A stretch of DNA of 64,000 nt, from contig JAHDYR010000062.1 in NCBI GenBank assembly GCA_019828565.1, positions 1,364,001 through 1,428,000 on the forward strand. Direction: 5' to 3'. Origin of the DNA: Carpediemonas membranifera (taxonomy: Eukaryota > Fornicata). A program made the position numbers and the translations under genes. Shown here piece by piece: positions 1 to 9,697 of the stretch; the stretch's first letter is position 1, and the number at the start of each line of letters is the position of its first letter. Under the pieces are notes generated by a model that saw only the letters and a list, made by a program, of their open reading frames with translations, made no database searches and was not told where the DNA came from.

Positions 1-1188
1 CGTGCAAACCTCGCGGCTCTTCGCTTCCTCGTCTTCGACGAGTCTGACCGGCTGCTCGATATGGGGTTCAAGCAGGTCATGCGGGAGATCCTGGACCGTC
101 TTTCCGAGCTGTCCGACGCCACGGCCCGTCAGACGCTGCTCCTCTCGGCCACGGTCGGAAATGAGCTGGAGTCATTCGCCTCGTCGTTCGAGGGCTCGTG
201 GAAGCATGTGCTGATGGACGACAAGGGCGACCGGGAGGCGTACAAGCTGCCCGAGTCTCTGAAGCAGGAATACGTCCTGATCCCGGCCCGGAAGAAGATC
301 AGCACGATGCTGGCCCTGCTGGCTGCCCCGTCGTCCGTCAAGAGCATCGTATTTGTGTCTACTATCGACATTGTGACGTACATGGAGAAGCTGCTCAACC
401 ACCTGACCACCACGGCCACCCCCGTCGCCCGGCCAGCTGAGATCTTCGCGCTACACGGCAACATGCCGAGTCCCGAGCGGGCAGACATGGTCATGCGGTT
501 CTCCAAGGCCGAGCGCGGCGTCCTCATTGCTACCGACGTTGCAGCCCGCGGTCTGGACATCCAACACCTCGATCTCGTCGTCCAGCTCGACGCCCCCGCC
601 GACGTCACCACCTACGTACACAGGGTCGGTCGCACTGCCCGGCAGCACGCCGTGGGACGTGCGGTGTTGTTCCTGCTGCCCGAGGTCGAGGAGCCCTTCG
701 TGGGTGCGCTCCAGGATAGTGACATTGAGGTGCAGAAGCTGAACCTTGAGAGATTGCTGAAGACGTCGTTCAAGAAGGACCACCGGGAGACGTGGTACAG
801 CATCCAGGACACCATCGAGGACATCGTTGGTAAGAACACTGAGCTGCTCGAGTCTGCCCGCCTCGCCTACTCCTCCTGGACGAAGGCTTACACTGTTCGG
901 ACCAGGGCTATGCGGAAGATCTTCAACATGCACTCGATCAAGACCAGCGGGAAACTTGGGACCATGTGTGCCTCGTTCGGCCTCAAGGAGAGCCCGACTG
1001 AGATCGCGGCGGCGCTCAGGATGAAGAGCGAGAAGGAGCGCAGGGATCGCGAGGCCGCGGCCAAGAGGGAGCACATGCAGAAGCACCGGAAGAACAAGCT
1101 CGGGACTAAGGTCGGCAAGGGCACCAGGGACGACCGCCGCATCGGCATGGAGTCCAGGCCCCGTGGCGGTAAGGTCAAGCGGCTCTGA
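1..1188 (+). CDS. DEAD-box RNA helicase, DDX31/Dbp7-like (5' end outside window)
   Basis: The open frame runs from the first base of the window, so the N-terminus (Q motif, Walker A) is missing. Seen: motif II in the variant form DESD within LVFDESDRLLDMGF, motif III SAT, then the second RecA domain with ATDVAARGLD and HRVGRTAR. After the helicase core comes a basic, helical C-terminal region with SFGLKESP, which resembles the DUF4217 domain of ribosome-biogenesis helicases (DDX10, DDX18, DDX31, DDX55). DESDRLLDMGF is closest to the DDX31/Dbp7 group. Expected role: nucleolar helicase in large ribosomal subunit assembly. The very basic tail (GKGTRDDRR to KVKRL) fits nucleolar RNA binding. Assignment to DDX31 rather than a sister DUF4217 helicase is inference. 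A GGTAAA box lies just after the stop codon. Confidence 0.85.
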   Translation, partial: RANLAALRFLVFDESDRLLDMGFKQVMREILDRLSELSDATARQTLLLSATVGNELESFASSFEGSWKHVLMDDKGDREAYKLPESLKQEYVLIPARKKISTMLALLAAPSSVKSIVFVSTIDIVTYMEKLLNHLTTTATPVARPAEIFALHGNMPSPERADMVMRFSKAERGVLIATDVAARGLDIQHLDLVVQLDAPADVTTYVHRVGRTARQHAVGRAVLFLLPEVEEPFVGALQDSDIEVQKLNLERLLKTSFKKDHRETWYSIQDTIEDIVGKNTELLESARLAYSSWTKAYTVRTRAMRKIFNMHSIKTSGKLGTMCASFGLKESPTEIAAALRMKSEKERRDREAAAKREHMQKHRKNKLGTKVGKGTRDDRRIGMESRPRGGKVKRL

Positions 1189-1370
1189 TTTAGCGGTAAA
1201 TATTTTATTTAAGGTGATTATCGGGTATTTGACTGCCTATGCTGTTGCTGGACATGCTTGGTAAGTGTTGCAGACATCGAGATGCTGTTCCCATTCACGA
1301 CTCTTCATCAAATCGATCAAGGCAGTTTAGGAATCAATGTGTCAAATCGGGCAAAACTCAGAAATCAGCA

Positions 1371-1934
1371 ATGTCAGCATTCGGATGCCTTGTACCAGGC
1401 AGGCTTGTTACCACAGCCTTTATGTCTGTCGATGAAACCCATTTTACTCTTGATATTCCCGCTATAGGCCATGCAAAACACCTTTCAGTGTTCTTGACGG
1501 CAGAAAACCTCCTCCCTGAAGGATACGGTGCTGCCATTCATTTTGCTCTTCCACCATACCAGAACTGGAGCTACCTCGGCGGAATCACAAACAGCAAGCC
1601 CTCCGCCACCTTCCGTCTGAATGTCGGAACGGACAACTCATCCGTAGAGGAGGCTGTGGGGCGCTTAGGGCTCGAGATAGTGCCGATCCAGGCCCTAGAG
1701 CAGCTGCAGCAGACCAAGATGGAGAACATCACGCCCTCCCAGCAGGGCATGCTCGACCGGGTCGGCCGCAAGCTCTTCTCAAACCTCCAGGACTTCATTC
1801 AGTCGCACGCCGCGGTGATGATGACGGAGGGCGGGCAGATGACTGAGGCTGTGTCCAGCAAGGCTTTCGACCGGTGGATCGAGTCGGTTAACCGGCGGAT
1901 CCGTCTCAACCCCAAGTTCTGGGACGGTGTGTGA
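1371..1934 (+). CDS. Hikeshi/OPI10 family Hsp70 nuclear import carrier
   Basis: The product is 187 residues, close to the 197 of human Hikeshi. It begins MSAFGCLVPGRLVTTAF, matching the family's start (FGCLVAGRLVQT), continues with a beta-rich N-terminal domain that includes GGITNSKPSATFRL (family FVTNGKPSAIF), and ends in a helical domain with WIESVNRRIRLNPKFW (family WYENFQRRLAQNPLFW). Hikeshi carries heat-stressed Hsp70 through the nuclear pore by binding FG nucleoporins. The ATG at 1371 is chosen because family similarity starts exactly there; an in-frame ATG at 1239 would add unrelated residues. A GCAGTTTAGG box lies about 50 bases upstream. Confidence 0.9.
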   Translation: MSAFGCLVPGRLVTTAFMSVDETHFTLDIPAIGHAKHLSVFLTAENLLPEGYGAAIHFALPPYQNWSYLGGITNSKPSATFRLNVGTDNSSVEEAVGRLGLEIVPIQALEQLQQTKMENITPSQQGMLDRVGRKLFSNLQDFIQSHAAVMMTEGGQMTEAVSSKAFDRWIESVNRRIRLNPKFWDGV

Positions 1935-2303
1935 GACATGGTATGTGTTATGGAGTGTAGCAGCTTGTCCATGGGGGCAGGGGCAGTACGTACATAGCCT
2001 ACACCGTGCCAACAGACCCGAGATGATCATCGAACGGCAACTGGACTCACAGACGGCTAGGCTGTGCTCATATATGATAAAGATGCTCTCTAGTTGTGTT
2101 GTGATGCTCTCTTGTTTGAGAAGAATCAAGCGTGGTGATTCAGCTGTAGGTCACATAGATCATACCGATGAGCGTCAAACAGTGAGACCCGCCAAACCCA
2201 CGTCATGTTGTGCTGGGAGACGTCGTAGCAGGCCCTGGGTGTCTGTGTTCATCAGAATTTTTTCTTCACAAGAAGCAGAGAACGACGTGAGCAAAAGTTT
2301 GAA

Positions 2304-3434
2304 ATGGAGGATACAATGGAGCAAGCAACACAGACAATTATAACTAGAATGAGACCACCGCCGGCAGCAATCACCAAGTTCGAGCGGGATACACAGACCG
2401 TGGAGACTAAGGTTACGACGTCCCAATCGCAGCGAGAGTTCGCCGTGCAGACCGGATGCCCGAGAAATTTTGTTGAATCCACAAAGATGGACCGCACGAT
2501 GGAAGCAGGGACGTATGAAACGGCGGATGACTTTAATGCCAGGAAGCTGGCCGCGCTCATCGTCATCCAGAAGCACTTCCGGTCCTATTTCGCCCGCAAG
2601 GAGGTGGAGAGACGGCGCCAGGAACGCCATATTCAGCTTGAAGAGGAGAAGGAGCGCATTGAGCAGGAGGCCGCCCGTCTCCGCGCTGCCCGCGAGAAGG
2701 AGGTGCAGCGCCGCATCCACCCCCGCACGGGCCGGGACTTCCAGGTGCTGTACGACGAGCTCGCGGTGTGGGTCAAGGAGCAGAAGCTGCGGATCCAGGA
2801 GGCGGGGCTGCCCGAGTACGAGACAAAGGCCGCCCTCGCCACGCTCCTCAACAAGCAGACCAAGCTACTGCAGACCATCGACGGGCTCAAGCTGGAGGCG
2901 TCCAAGCAGAACAAGATTGACAAGATCGACAAACAGATCCGCGGGATGGCCGCCCCCAAGGTCTGGCCGGCGTACGATGGGAGGGAGCCCGTCTCGGTCC
3001 ACACCCCGGACACTGTGAGGGCGGGGGAGCTGGCTGACCTGTATTACGGCCTGACGAACACCCTGCTGACCGTGGACGAGCGGCTCGACGTGCTACTCCA
3101 CGTCAAGTGGACCGTCAAGGAGTTCGACTGCCCTCTCACACGCGACATAGTCACCCTCATCGACAGAGAGGCCGATAGTATTGACAGGCGCCGTCCTGAG
3201 AAGTCCCTCGTTTATTTGCGGCAGCGTATCGCGGCCAACTTCCTGCAGTTCCTCATGGAGCCTGAGTTCAACCCCGCCGCCCTCCCCTACCAGAGAGTGG
3301 ACCCGGAGAAGCTCAAGCGGCCCCGTACCAAGCCCCTTGGGCAGCCTAGCCGCACCCGGTACGTTTCTGTCCAGACGGAGGAGGATGAGGACCTCGAGGA
3401 CGATATGGATGAGATGCTGGACATGAGCATCTGA
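2304..3434 (+). CDS. IQUB-like IQ-motif protein (axonemal radial spoke)
   Basis: The product is 376 residues. An IQ calmodulin/light-chain site (IQKHFRSYFARKEVERRR) lies at about residues 85-103 and runs into a charged helix. Then follow the hallmarks of the IQUB family: HPRTGRDFQVLYDEL, the AALATLLNKQT helix, AAPKVW, DERLDVLLHVKWTVKEFDC and LIDREADSIDRR. Animal IQUB also has an N-terminal ubiquitin-like domain and a C-terminal Cys-rich end; neither is seen here, so this is the short, core form. IQUB and its green-algal counterpart belong to radial spoke 1 of motile cilia, so this gene indicates a motile flagellum. Several TQT/VQT repeats (ATQTI, TQTVE, VQTGC, VQTEE) resemble dynein light chain LC8-binding motifs, which would fit axonemal docking (inference). 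Confidence 0.85.
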   Translation: MEDTMEQATQTIITRMRPPPAAITKFERDTQTVETKVTTSQSQREFAVQTGCPRNFVESTKMDRTMEAGTYETADDFNARKLAALIVIQKHFRSYFARKEVERRRQERHIQLEEEKERIEQEAARLRAAREKEVQRRIHPRTGRDFQVLYDELAVWVKEQKLRIQEAGLPEYETKAALATLLNKQTKLLQTIDGLKLEASKQNKIDKIDKQIRGMAAPKVWPAYDGREPVSVHTPDTVRAGELADLYYGLTNTLLTVDERLDVLLHVKWTVKEFDCPLTRDIVTLIDREADSIDRRRPEKSLVYLRQRIAANFLQFLMEPEFNPAALPYQRVDPEKLKRPRTKPLGQPSRTRYVSVQTEEDEDLEDDMDEMLDMSI

Positions 3435-3533
3435 GTGGTTATGCGGCGAGACATATGGAAGCCTGCTGGCGTTGTGACATTTATAAATCTCCCGCTGGTT
3501 GGTTGTTCGCAATGAGCAAATGTCACAGGATCC

Positions 3534-4547
3534 ATGCCAATTGGACTCAGTCCAGCCCTCTCTGACGCCCTATCGCCCTCTGTAGGTCGTGCTACGGTCC
3601 AAATTTGGCTCGATCCCAGACTGACTCGAAAGCTACTACCAGTTGCAGAGCTACCAAGTGGGACGATGAGCACGCTCGGAAGCACCCGGTTGAAATCACC
3701 AACGGCGAGTACCATGAGAACGACTGTACATATTCTTCGAAAGTTGCGACGGGCAAAGGATGTCGTCGAGTTTTGGAGCTTCTTCACATGGTACTTCGAG
3801 CTCGGCGGATTCTTCTCTACCGTGGCGATATCTCCCGTTATTGGAGCAAAGAGAGGCATTGTCTCCCGTCTGACATGGATTTTCAATCACACTCGCGCCA
3901 AAGTCATCACCATTGGTGAGGATCCCGCAGTAATCAAGGCGTTCGACGGCATCGTCTTGTCGACCCACAAGACCTTCCTCGACTTCACAACAACCTTCCT
4001 CTTCGGTGAGGGCGCGTACATTGGCCGGCGGCTGGCTGCAGCCATCATGCCCATGGGATCCATTGGCCGAAAGTGGTCGGGGATGTTCATCATCTTCAGG
4101 CGCGGGAACTTCAAGAAGGAGGGCAGCAACCTGACCAGCAGTATCGTCAAGATGCTCCAGGGCGGCCCCAGGGGCAACACCCGCGTGCTCGTCTTCCCCG
4201 AGGGCCACCGACTCCCAAGGCGCGGCCTGCTCCGCCTCAGGACTGGTATGATTCGGATCTGCTTCGACCACAAGATTCCTGTGTATCTGGCACCATCTGA
4301 GGGCGGGGAATACATCCTCAACGAGGCCGCGATGATGGTGCAGAAGGACATGCCGTATGTCGTCAACTACGCCGGAACTGTCGACCCCGCGGACTATCAA
4401 ACGTGGGAAGACTTCTATGAGGAGGTCAGCTCGCGCTTCTCGGCAGCGTACGACGCAGCGTGTCGCAAATACGACGAGGCTGAAGCTGACCTCGGACGGC
4501 CCAATAGGATCCGCCAGTACCTTGAGGATAAGTCCAGTGGCCTGTAA
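3534..4547 (+). CDS. PlsC-type phospholipid acyltransferase
   Basis: The longest reading from an ATG is 337 residues. The family motifs are visible: H(X)4D as HKTFLD near residue 145, an FRRG-type block (FIIFRRGNFKKEG) and FPEGHR near residue 221, followed by the Pro-containing LAPSEGG. This is the LPLAT/PlsC fold that transfers an acyl chain to lysophospholipid or glycerol phosphate, probably at the ER membrane. The substrate cannot be read from the sequence. The first ~40 residues show no family resemblance, and translation may start at an internal in-frame ATG at 3666 or 3714. The stop codon overlaps TGTAAA. A short conserved coding-like element lies directly downstream. Confidence 0.8.
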   Translation: MPIGLSPALSDALSPSVGRATVQIWLDPRLTRKLLPVAELPSGTMSTLGSTRLKSPTASTMRTTVHILRKLRRAKDVVEFWSFFTWYFELGGFFSTVAISPVIGAKRGIVSRLTWIFNHTRAKVITIGEDPAVIKAFDGIVLSTHKTFLDFTTTFLFGEGAYIGRRLAAAIMPMGSIGRKWSGMFIIFRRGNFKKEGSNLTSSIVKMLQGGPRGNTRVLVFPEGHRLPRRGLLRLRTGMIRICFDHKIPVYLAPSEGGEYILNEAAMMVQKDMPYVVNYAGTVDPADYQTWEDFYEEVSSRFSAAYDAACRKYDEAEADLGRPNRIRQYLEDKSSGL

Positions 4548-4612
4548 ATGTCATGTTATGCTCGTAGTGCGATCTTTGATGACGATTCAGCAGATTGTCG
4601 TCGTGACATAAA

Positions 4613-4729
4613 GCCCTTACCATGGCTGATGCCGTCATGTCCGCTACCCTTCTGGTGTACGACAAGTGGAGTGTCAAGCTGGGATTGTTCAGCCCACTGG
4701 AGCTCCTTCCAGTCGAGCTGTCGGCCTGA
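4613..4729 (+). repeat. Dispersed repeat, copy 1 (partner at 22847-22963)
   Basis: This segment is homologous to the reverse complement of 22847-22963. A 28-base core (4636-4663) is identical to the partner; similarity is lower on both sides and continues a little past the stop codon, where both copies have TTTACATGAA. Confidence 0.8.
4622..4729 (+). CDS. Short conserved ORF / possible terminal exon (copy 1)
   Basis: This is a 35-codon frame starting MADAVMSATLLVYDKW and ending in a TGA. It lies between the acyltransferase and ARPC4. A closely related frame sits on the other strand at 22847-22963. Between the two copies the protein is conserved (ADA, then MSATLLVYD with K/R, then LFSPLE) while many differences fall at third codon positions, which suggests past selection on a protein. 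Homology begins slightly upstream of the ATG (ALT M/I ADA), and here an in-frame TGA precedes it, so it may be a last exon with an unseen intron, a true micropeptide, or the decayed tail of a larger gene. No family recognised. Confidence 0.4.
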   Translation: MADAVMSATLLVYDKWSVKLGLFSPLELLPVELSA

Positions 4730-4788
4730 GCCAGCTGTTTACATGAAGATAAATCAGAACATAAAGTGCACAGTACAAATAACCGAGA

Positions 4789-5295
4789 ATGAACAAGCAA
4801 GCCTTTATCCAGACCGTCAGAGAGACTCTAGATGCCGCTCTCTGCATTGAAAACTTCCCCAGCCAGATTGTGGAACGTCACAACAAGCCAGAGGTGGAGA
4901 CCAGGATGAACCCCGAGCTGATCCTCAATCCCGTCACTATCTGCCGCACTATTCACGAGAAGGTCTTTATTGAGCCATCTGTGAACTCTGTGCGCATCAG
5001 CATCAAGCTGAAGTTCCTCGATGAAATTGACCGCATCCTCGTCGACAAGTTCTGCTCCTGGCTCATGAAGCGTGCTGAGATGTTCGGCATCCTCCGCCGT
5101 GTGCCCGTTGAGGGGTACTCCATCTCTCTTTTGATCGAGAACAAGCACGTCGAGGCCAAGGCCCGGGCCAAGGTTGTCAACTTCGTCGTCCAGTTCCTCG
5201 AGGAAATCGACAAGGAGATCTCGGAAATGAAGCTCGATGTCAACTCTCGCGCTCGTGTGGTCGCCACCCAGTTCCACCAGTCGCTCCTCGTGTAA
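4789..5295 (+). CDS. ARPC4: Arp2/3 complex subunit 4 (ARPC4/p20)
   Basis: The product is 168 residues, the normal ARPC4 length. Nearly the whole chain is recognisable: [54 protein letters not shown] and the strongly conserved [28 protein letters not shown]4 forms, with ARPC2, the structural core of the actin-branching Arp2/3 complex. With CAPZB and the EH-domain protein in this window it indicates a dynamic actin system for endocytosis or phagocytosis. The stop codon overlaps a TGTAAA box. Confidence 0.97.
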   Translation: MNKQAFIQTVRETLDAALCIENFPSQIVERHNKPEVETRMNPELILNPVTICRTIHEKVFIEPSVNSVRISIKLKFLDEIDRILVDKFCSWLMKRAEMFGILRRVPVEGYSISLLIENKHVEAKARAKVVNFVVQFLEEIDKEISEMKLDVNSRARVVATQFHQSLLV

Positions 5296-5462
5296 ATGCC
5301 ACTTTACCGTGGATCTCAGGGCACGATCGTGCTTGGGTGATGAAAATGAGGAGCAGTGTGCCTAGCCAGGAAAGAACGCGTCTGTGTAGGTACAGCGCTC
5401 CATTTCTCCCCGGCCCTTATCCTGCCGGTGGAACACAGGAGCAGCCGAACGGGCCCGCGGCT

Positions 5463-8400
5463 ATGCTTGGAAGGAGGTGTCATTTCTGCAATAACCGAGT
5501 TCGTGGTATCCGCGGAAGGATCTGGACGTGCCCTCTATGTGAAGCAACCAACGCCATCGCCGAGGACGGCACCGACATCTTTCTCCCGGCCTACGCGCGA
5601 CCGCAGCATCGATTCAAGCCACTGAGGTTGTATATGGAGAAGCCTTCATACAATCCGAGCCGACGACTGTGCGAGACATGCGACTATCGCCTGGAGCAGT
5701 ACACCAGCGCATACAATGCAGCTCCAACGGCGGGCGAGAGGCGGAAGCTGCAGAAGACGCGACCTGAGCTGTGTGCCGCATGCAAGCTCCGCCTCGCTAA
5801 CGCCACGAAGCCCTGCACATCCACCGTGGCGCGGGTGTGGGTCCATCGGCTGTGGAGGCTGGCCAGCCTCGTCGCTCGACTGATTGCCCTCCTGATGATG
5901 CCCCTCCTGCCGTTCTGGCCAGCAGGGTTGACAATTCTGACGTCGCTCTCCATCCTGCGGGCGGGGTGGGTGCGGCTATTCCCCCACACAATCGCCTGCC
6001 TCCAGCCCAGCCCGGACGGGCGGTTCGATGAGCTCGCCACAATCATTGATGACATGAATATCGATGAGACATCCAGCCAGCCTGACAGGCCCCGCCGCAT
6101 GCCCATGTGGCGTTGCCTGCTCGCCCTCACGCCCCTGCTGCCGCTCCCACTCAGCCTGGCAGGCCCAGCCATCGCCATGGCCGTGTGTTTTTCTTCTTTT
6201 TTCTTCCTTCGTCTCGCTCCACCTCCGCGCTTTTCTCTCCATCGCCCTCATCGCCGCCCTGTTCGCCGTCTCCATCCTCGTCACGGTCGTCTCCCTCAAA
6301 ATGTGCTCGTTCGTCACGTGGCAGCTCATCACGGCCTCTGGTGTGGGCACAGGCGTGCATCTCATCGCCATGGGCTACTCCATCCTGCGAAGTGAGGCCA
6401 GTCCCGTCATGCTGGCCGCTGCAGTGCAGTGCGCTGGGCCGCTATGGAAGAGCATCTCAGAAGAGATGACCGAGAACTACATCAAGGCGACGCTCAAGCC
6501 GTACTTTGCCCACACGATCCCGCTGATGTTGTCAAATAATCTAAGTGCAGCGGTCGAAGATCCATACTCAATATTCGATATCGTCGAGGAGAATTTATTT
6601 ACCAAGTTGACACATGGAGCGACAAAGAGTTTTGCAAAGCAGTTCTACAGCATTGCTGACCTATTCCAGGAGGAGATGATCGAGGTGCAGACTTACAAGA
6701 GCTTCGTACCCAACGGCACTGAGACGATGAGTGTGTACAACTTTATTACTCGGACGGTGACTCTCTCAGACAACATCGTGTCATGCATCATTCACAACAA
6801 CAACGAGATCGGCGACTGTCTGATTGGTCTCAGTGATGAGCTCCAGATGATTGAGTACAGCATCACCAGTACTGCCATGACTGGACTATTCAACGTCATT
6901 GACCGGGTGTACGTCATCACCCAGCTCTTTCTCACCATCGAGTTGCTCGTCTTCATCATCGTCTTCGTGCTCTTCGTCAGCCTCTTCCTCTTCGTGGCGA
7001 CGACCCTGTACGTCCTGCCGCTGACCCAAGGCCTCGACTTCACCGTCACCCTCATCCAGCTCTTCACCAAGATCCCCAGCGCGACAGTCGACGAGATCAT
7101 CGCGGACTTCCACAAGAAGAAGATCCAACGGCGCCGACTCGCGATGGACTCGCATCGAGAGTCGTTCACCGACGTCCAGGCCATGAGCGAGCGCCAGAGC
7201 ACCGCAGGCACCTTCAGGGAGTCGTTCGAGCTAGGTACAGACAGACCCTCAGTCACAAACTCTTCCGTTGCTGTGCCCGAGCAGCAGGCCGAGAGCAGTT
7301 CAGCCAGACGTACCTCGGTCAACTTCGACCTGTCCGCCAACCTCCAGTCTAGCCAGTTTGTCAAGGATTCTTTCGCTATGGGCCAGTACTCACCCAAGGC
7401 CTCGGATGCCACGGTCGCTGAGGTCGTCGAGGAGCTTGGGGGCGAGGACTCGGCCTCGTCGTCCTCTTCGGGCTACAGCTATGGCTCGGAGACGACCGAT
7501 GAGGAGGCCAAGGCGCTGAAGGAGGCAGAGGAGGACACTGAGATCTCCATCGCGAAGCAGGACCTCACTCTCGAGCTAGAGCCGACGCACGAGCTGGCCC
7601 TCGCGATGAACCAGGACCTCGACACCGCAGCAAACTCGCTCGAGTCGATACGGCAGCTGTCGTCCCGCAAGCCGCAGGGCATGTCCTCCAAGCTGAGTCG
7701 CAGAGCAATTCAGCTGACAGCAGCGCTGCGTGAGATCCCGTTCCTGTTCATCTGGCTCGTGCTGTTTGCGGCAGTGTTTTTGAGTATGACCGCGTACGCG
7801 CTGTACAACACGGGAGACGTAACTCAGACAGCACAGTCGCTGTACGTCCAGTATCGCGGGCTGTCGACCATCGGGCGGACCAACCAGTTTATCGCCGCGT
7901 CGGCGTGGCAGACCAACCTTCCCGGTGTTATGACCACTACTGCTGCAGCCGAGTCTATTTCGGGCGACGTTCTGGCTATTCTGCAGTCGATCGTCCCGTT
8001 TATCGCTGGATCTTCGGAAGATATTGAATTCATCACGGATAGAGCCTGGGAGCTCAGCGGGTTCTCCGACCGCATTAAGACGGCCACTAGAGCCATCAGG
8101 GGCACCTTGGCCAGCGACCATTGGCGGACGGGGTTGTATGCAGACGACATCGAGTTCACCCTGCATAGCGACACGTGCCTCCGACTGAGACCCGAGTCGT
8201 GCGAGCTCGACAGACTGCCTCAGACGTACACAGGGCTTGAATCGCTGCTCAGTTCTTTTGTAGCAAACGTCGAGGTGGCGGTTGCCGAACTCGAGGCGGG
8301 GACGCTCATGGGGCCGAGTCAAACATTCATCAACGAGACGCAGGCGCTAGACTGCCTCGGAGGTGAGTTCTCGATCCAGCTGAGCCTCCGAAGCCGCTTC

Positions 8401-8631
8401 ATCGACCTGATCGACCAGACGCAGACAAACGTCCTCATGTTTTTCGCCGTATTCGTCGTGTTGTTGGCCATTTTCTACTTCTTCTACCTCTACAAGGCCA
8501 TCGTGAACCTCTCCAAGGTGCGGCAGCAGTTCGCCCTGACCTTCCACAGCCTGCCCCGGGCTGGGATACCCACGGAGGTCGTTGAGGCGTTCCTCGAGAT
8601 ATTCCCGGACGAAGAGGCTCTGGACGCTTGA
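5463..8631 (+). CDS. Ima1/Samp1-type zinc finger fused to a tiny-macrocysts-like multi-pass membrane protein; one frame break near 6185-6240
   Basis: The gene is read in two frames. The first (open from 5340; likely ATG at 5463, MLGRRCHFCNN) carries a zinc-ribbon with CHFCNN then WTCPLCEATN and two further CxxC pairs, resembling the N-terminal domain of inner-nuclear-membrane proteins Ima1/Samp1, then a hydrophobic stretch. The second frame (to 8631) has TM helices, a cytosolic Ser/Glu-rich loop, further TM helices and the C-terminal motif PRAGIP...FPDEE. That end and the segment LYNTGDVTQTAQSLYVQY are shared with the 1346-residue protein at 30323-34363, so the two are paralogues. The switch (+1) falls in a T-rich tract (TTTTTCTTCTTTTTTC). 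A sequencing slip is likely, a programmed shift is possible; a 43-nt intron with a poor donor is a weaker alternative. Two separate genes cannot be excluded. Confidence 0.6.
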
Positions 8632-8993
8632 TGGTTTGCGTTGTAACGTTCGGTAAAAATCGGATTTTTCGCAGTTTAAGGTTGATTGGCTCAGATGCAC
8701 CACGAGCCTTTCAGGAAGCAGAGGGATGCTACGCCCAGGGCCTGTTTGCCTACCCAGCGTCTAGCGTGAGGTCGAGAGTCGGATCGATCTGGACGATTGT
8801 GCCACTCTGGAACCAAAGGAAGGGGGTTGGAGTGATCCCGGCAGCACTTGATGCTGGTATTCTCTTATACGCTATGCTATTGATCTGTTGCTCGTTCTTA
8901 TTCGCGCGTTTTCTCTGCGAACCCGCATTCAGCACCAAACGACATGCAATCGCGAGAATACAAAACGACAACAACCTCTCACGAATGGCAAAT
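8632..8993 (+). other. Intergenic region, 362 bp
   Basis: No convincing coding frame on either strand. It holds the recurrent promoter-like motif at 8665-8680. A transcript leader or small noncoding RNA is possible but unsupported. Confidence 0.5.
8665..8680 (+). promoter_or_regulatory. Recurrent TTTTTCGCAGTTTAAG motif
   Basis: Near-identical boxes occur at 53924-53909 and 60103-60088 on the minus strand and at 60308-60323 on the plus strand, all upstream of genes. The nearest downstream gene here is the DUF523 gene, about 300 bases away. Candidate core-promoter or initiator element (inference). Confidence 0.3.
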
Positions 8994-9636
8994 GACTGGT
9001 CCATCGCATTCATCTGCAATACATCACCGTCCACACGTTCTAGTCAGCGCCTGCATCCGTGGCCGCAACTGCCGTTGGAATGGCGCCAATAAGAATGTAC
9101 CTGCGGCAAACCACCTTCTCAGAGATATGGAGGCCGTTGTCCTGCCAGTATGCCCCGAGACAGCAGCGTTCGGCTGCCCCCGCCAGCCAGTCCACCTTTC
9201 CGACAGCTTAGCCCACCCTCGCGTGATGACGCAGCGCATGACGGACGGCACGGACAAGCTGCACACTGAGGCCATGGCCGCAGTTTTGCGGCACCCGACC
9301 ATCGACGGCTTCATCGGATGTGCCCGCTCGCCCACGTGCGGCATGTGTGCGGGTGTTTCCCATGTCATCGGCGAGACTGGGCCCCACGGGATCCACGGGG
9401 GAACTGCACGAGGTGTGCTCATGGACATCATCGAGCGCCGGTACCCCGATTTGCCGCTAATCGAAGGTCAGCAGCTAGTCAACCCCACAGAGGCGTCGGT
9501 GTTCAAGTTCAAGGTCCTGGAGGCAGCCAGGCAGCGTGTTGAGGCGACCAAGGAGGTCATAACTGTCCGTGTTCCTGTACCCGAACTGGGGGAGGTTAGG
9601 CTCGATGAAATGGGGGCGGCGACAGAGTCGGCGTAA
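8994..9636 (+). CDS. DUF523 family protein
   Basis: From the ATG at 8994 the product has 213 residues; an in-frame ATG at 8944 is an alternative. It shows the order of the bacterial DUF523 family: HVLVSACIRGRNCRWNG at the N-terminus, VLPVCPE followed by GCPRQP, a middle block with DGTDKLHTEA, then IGCARSPTCGMCAGV in place of the usual KSPSCG, and a Gly-rich turn before GVLMDIIERRYP. The conserved Cys residues suggest a metal or redox function, but the biochemical role of the family is unknown. DUF523 is mainly bacterial and common in anaerobes, so acquisition by lateral transfer is likely. Codon use looks like the neighbours, so a transfer would not be recent. Confidence 0.75.
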
Positions 9637-9697
9637 GCTAAGATAAAATGGCACATTTAAGGAAGGGGAGCACTAATGGAGGCCTCGGGCGATGTTC

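Noticed and set aside
6106-6150. Possible 43-nt intron (GTTGCC...CTCAG) as an explanation for the frame change in the Ima1-like gene
   Set aside because: It would correct the frame, but the donor lacks the GTNNGT pattern of all well-supported introns here and it would remove part of a plausible TM helix. Kept only as an alternative.
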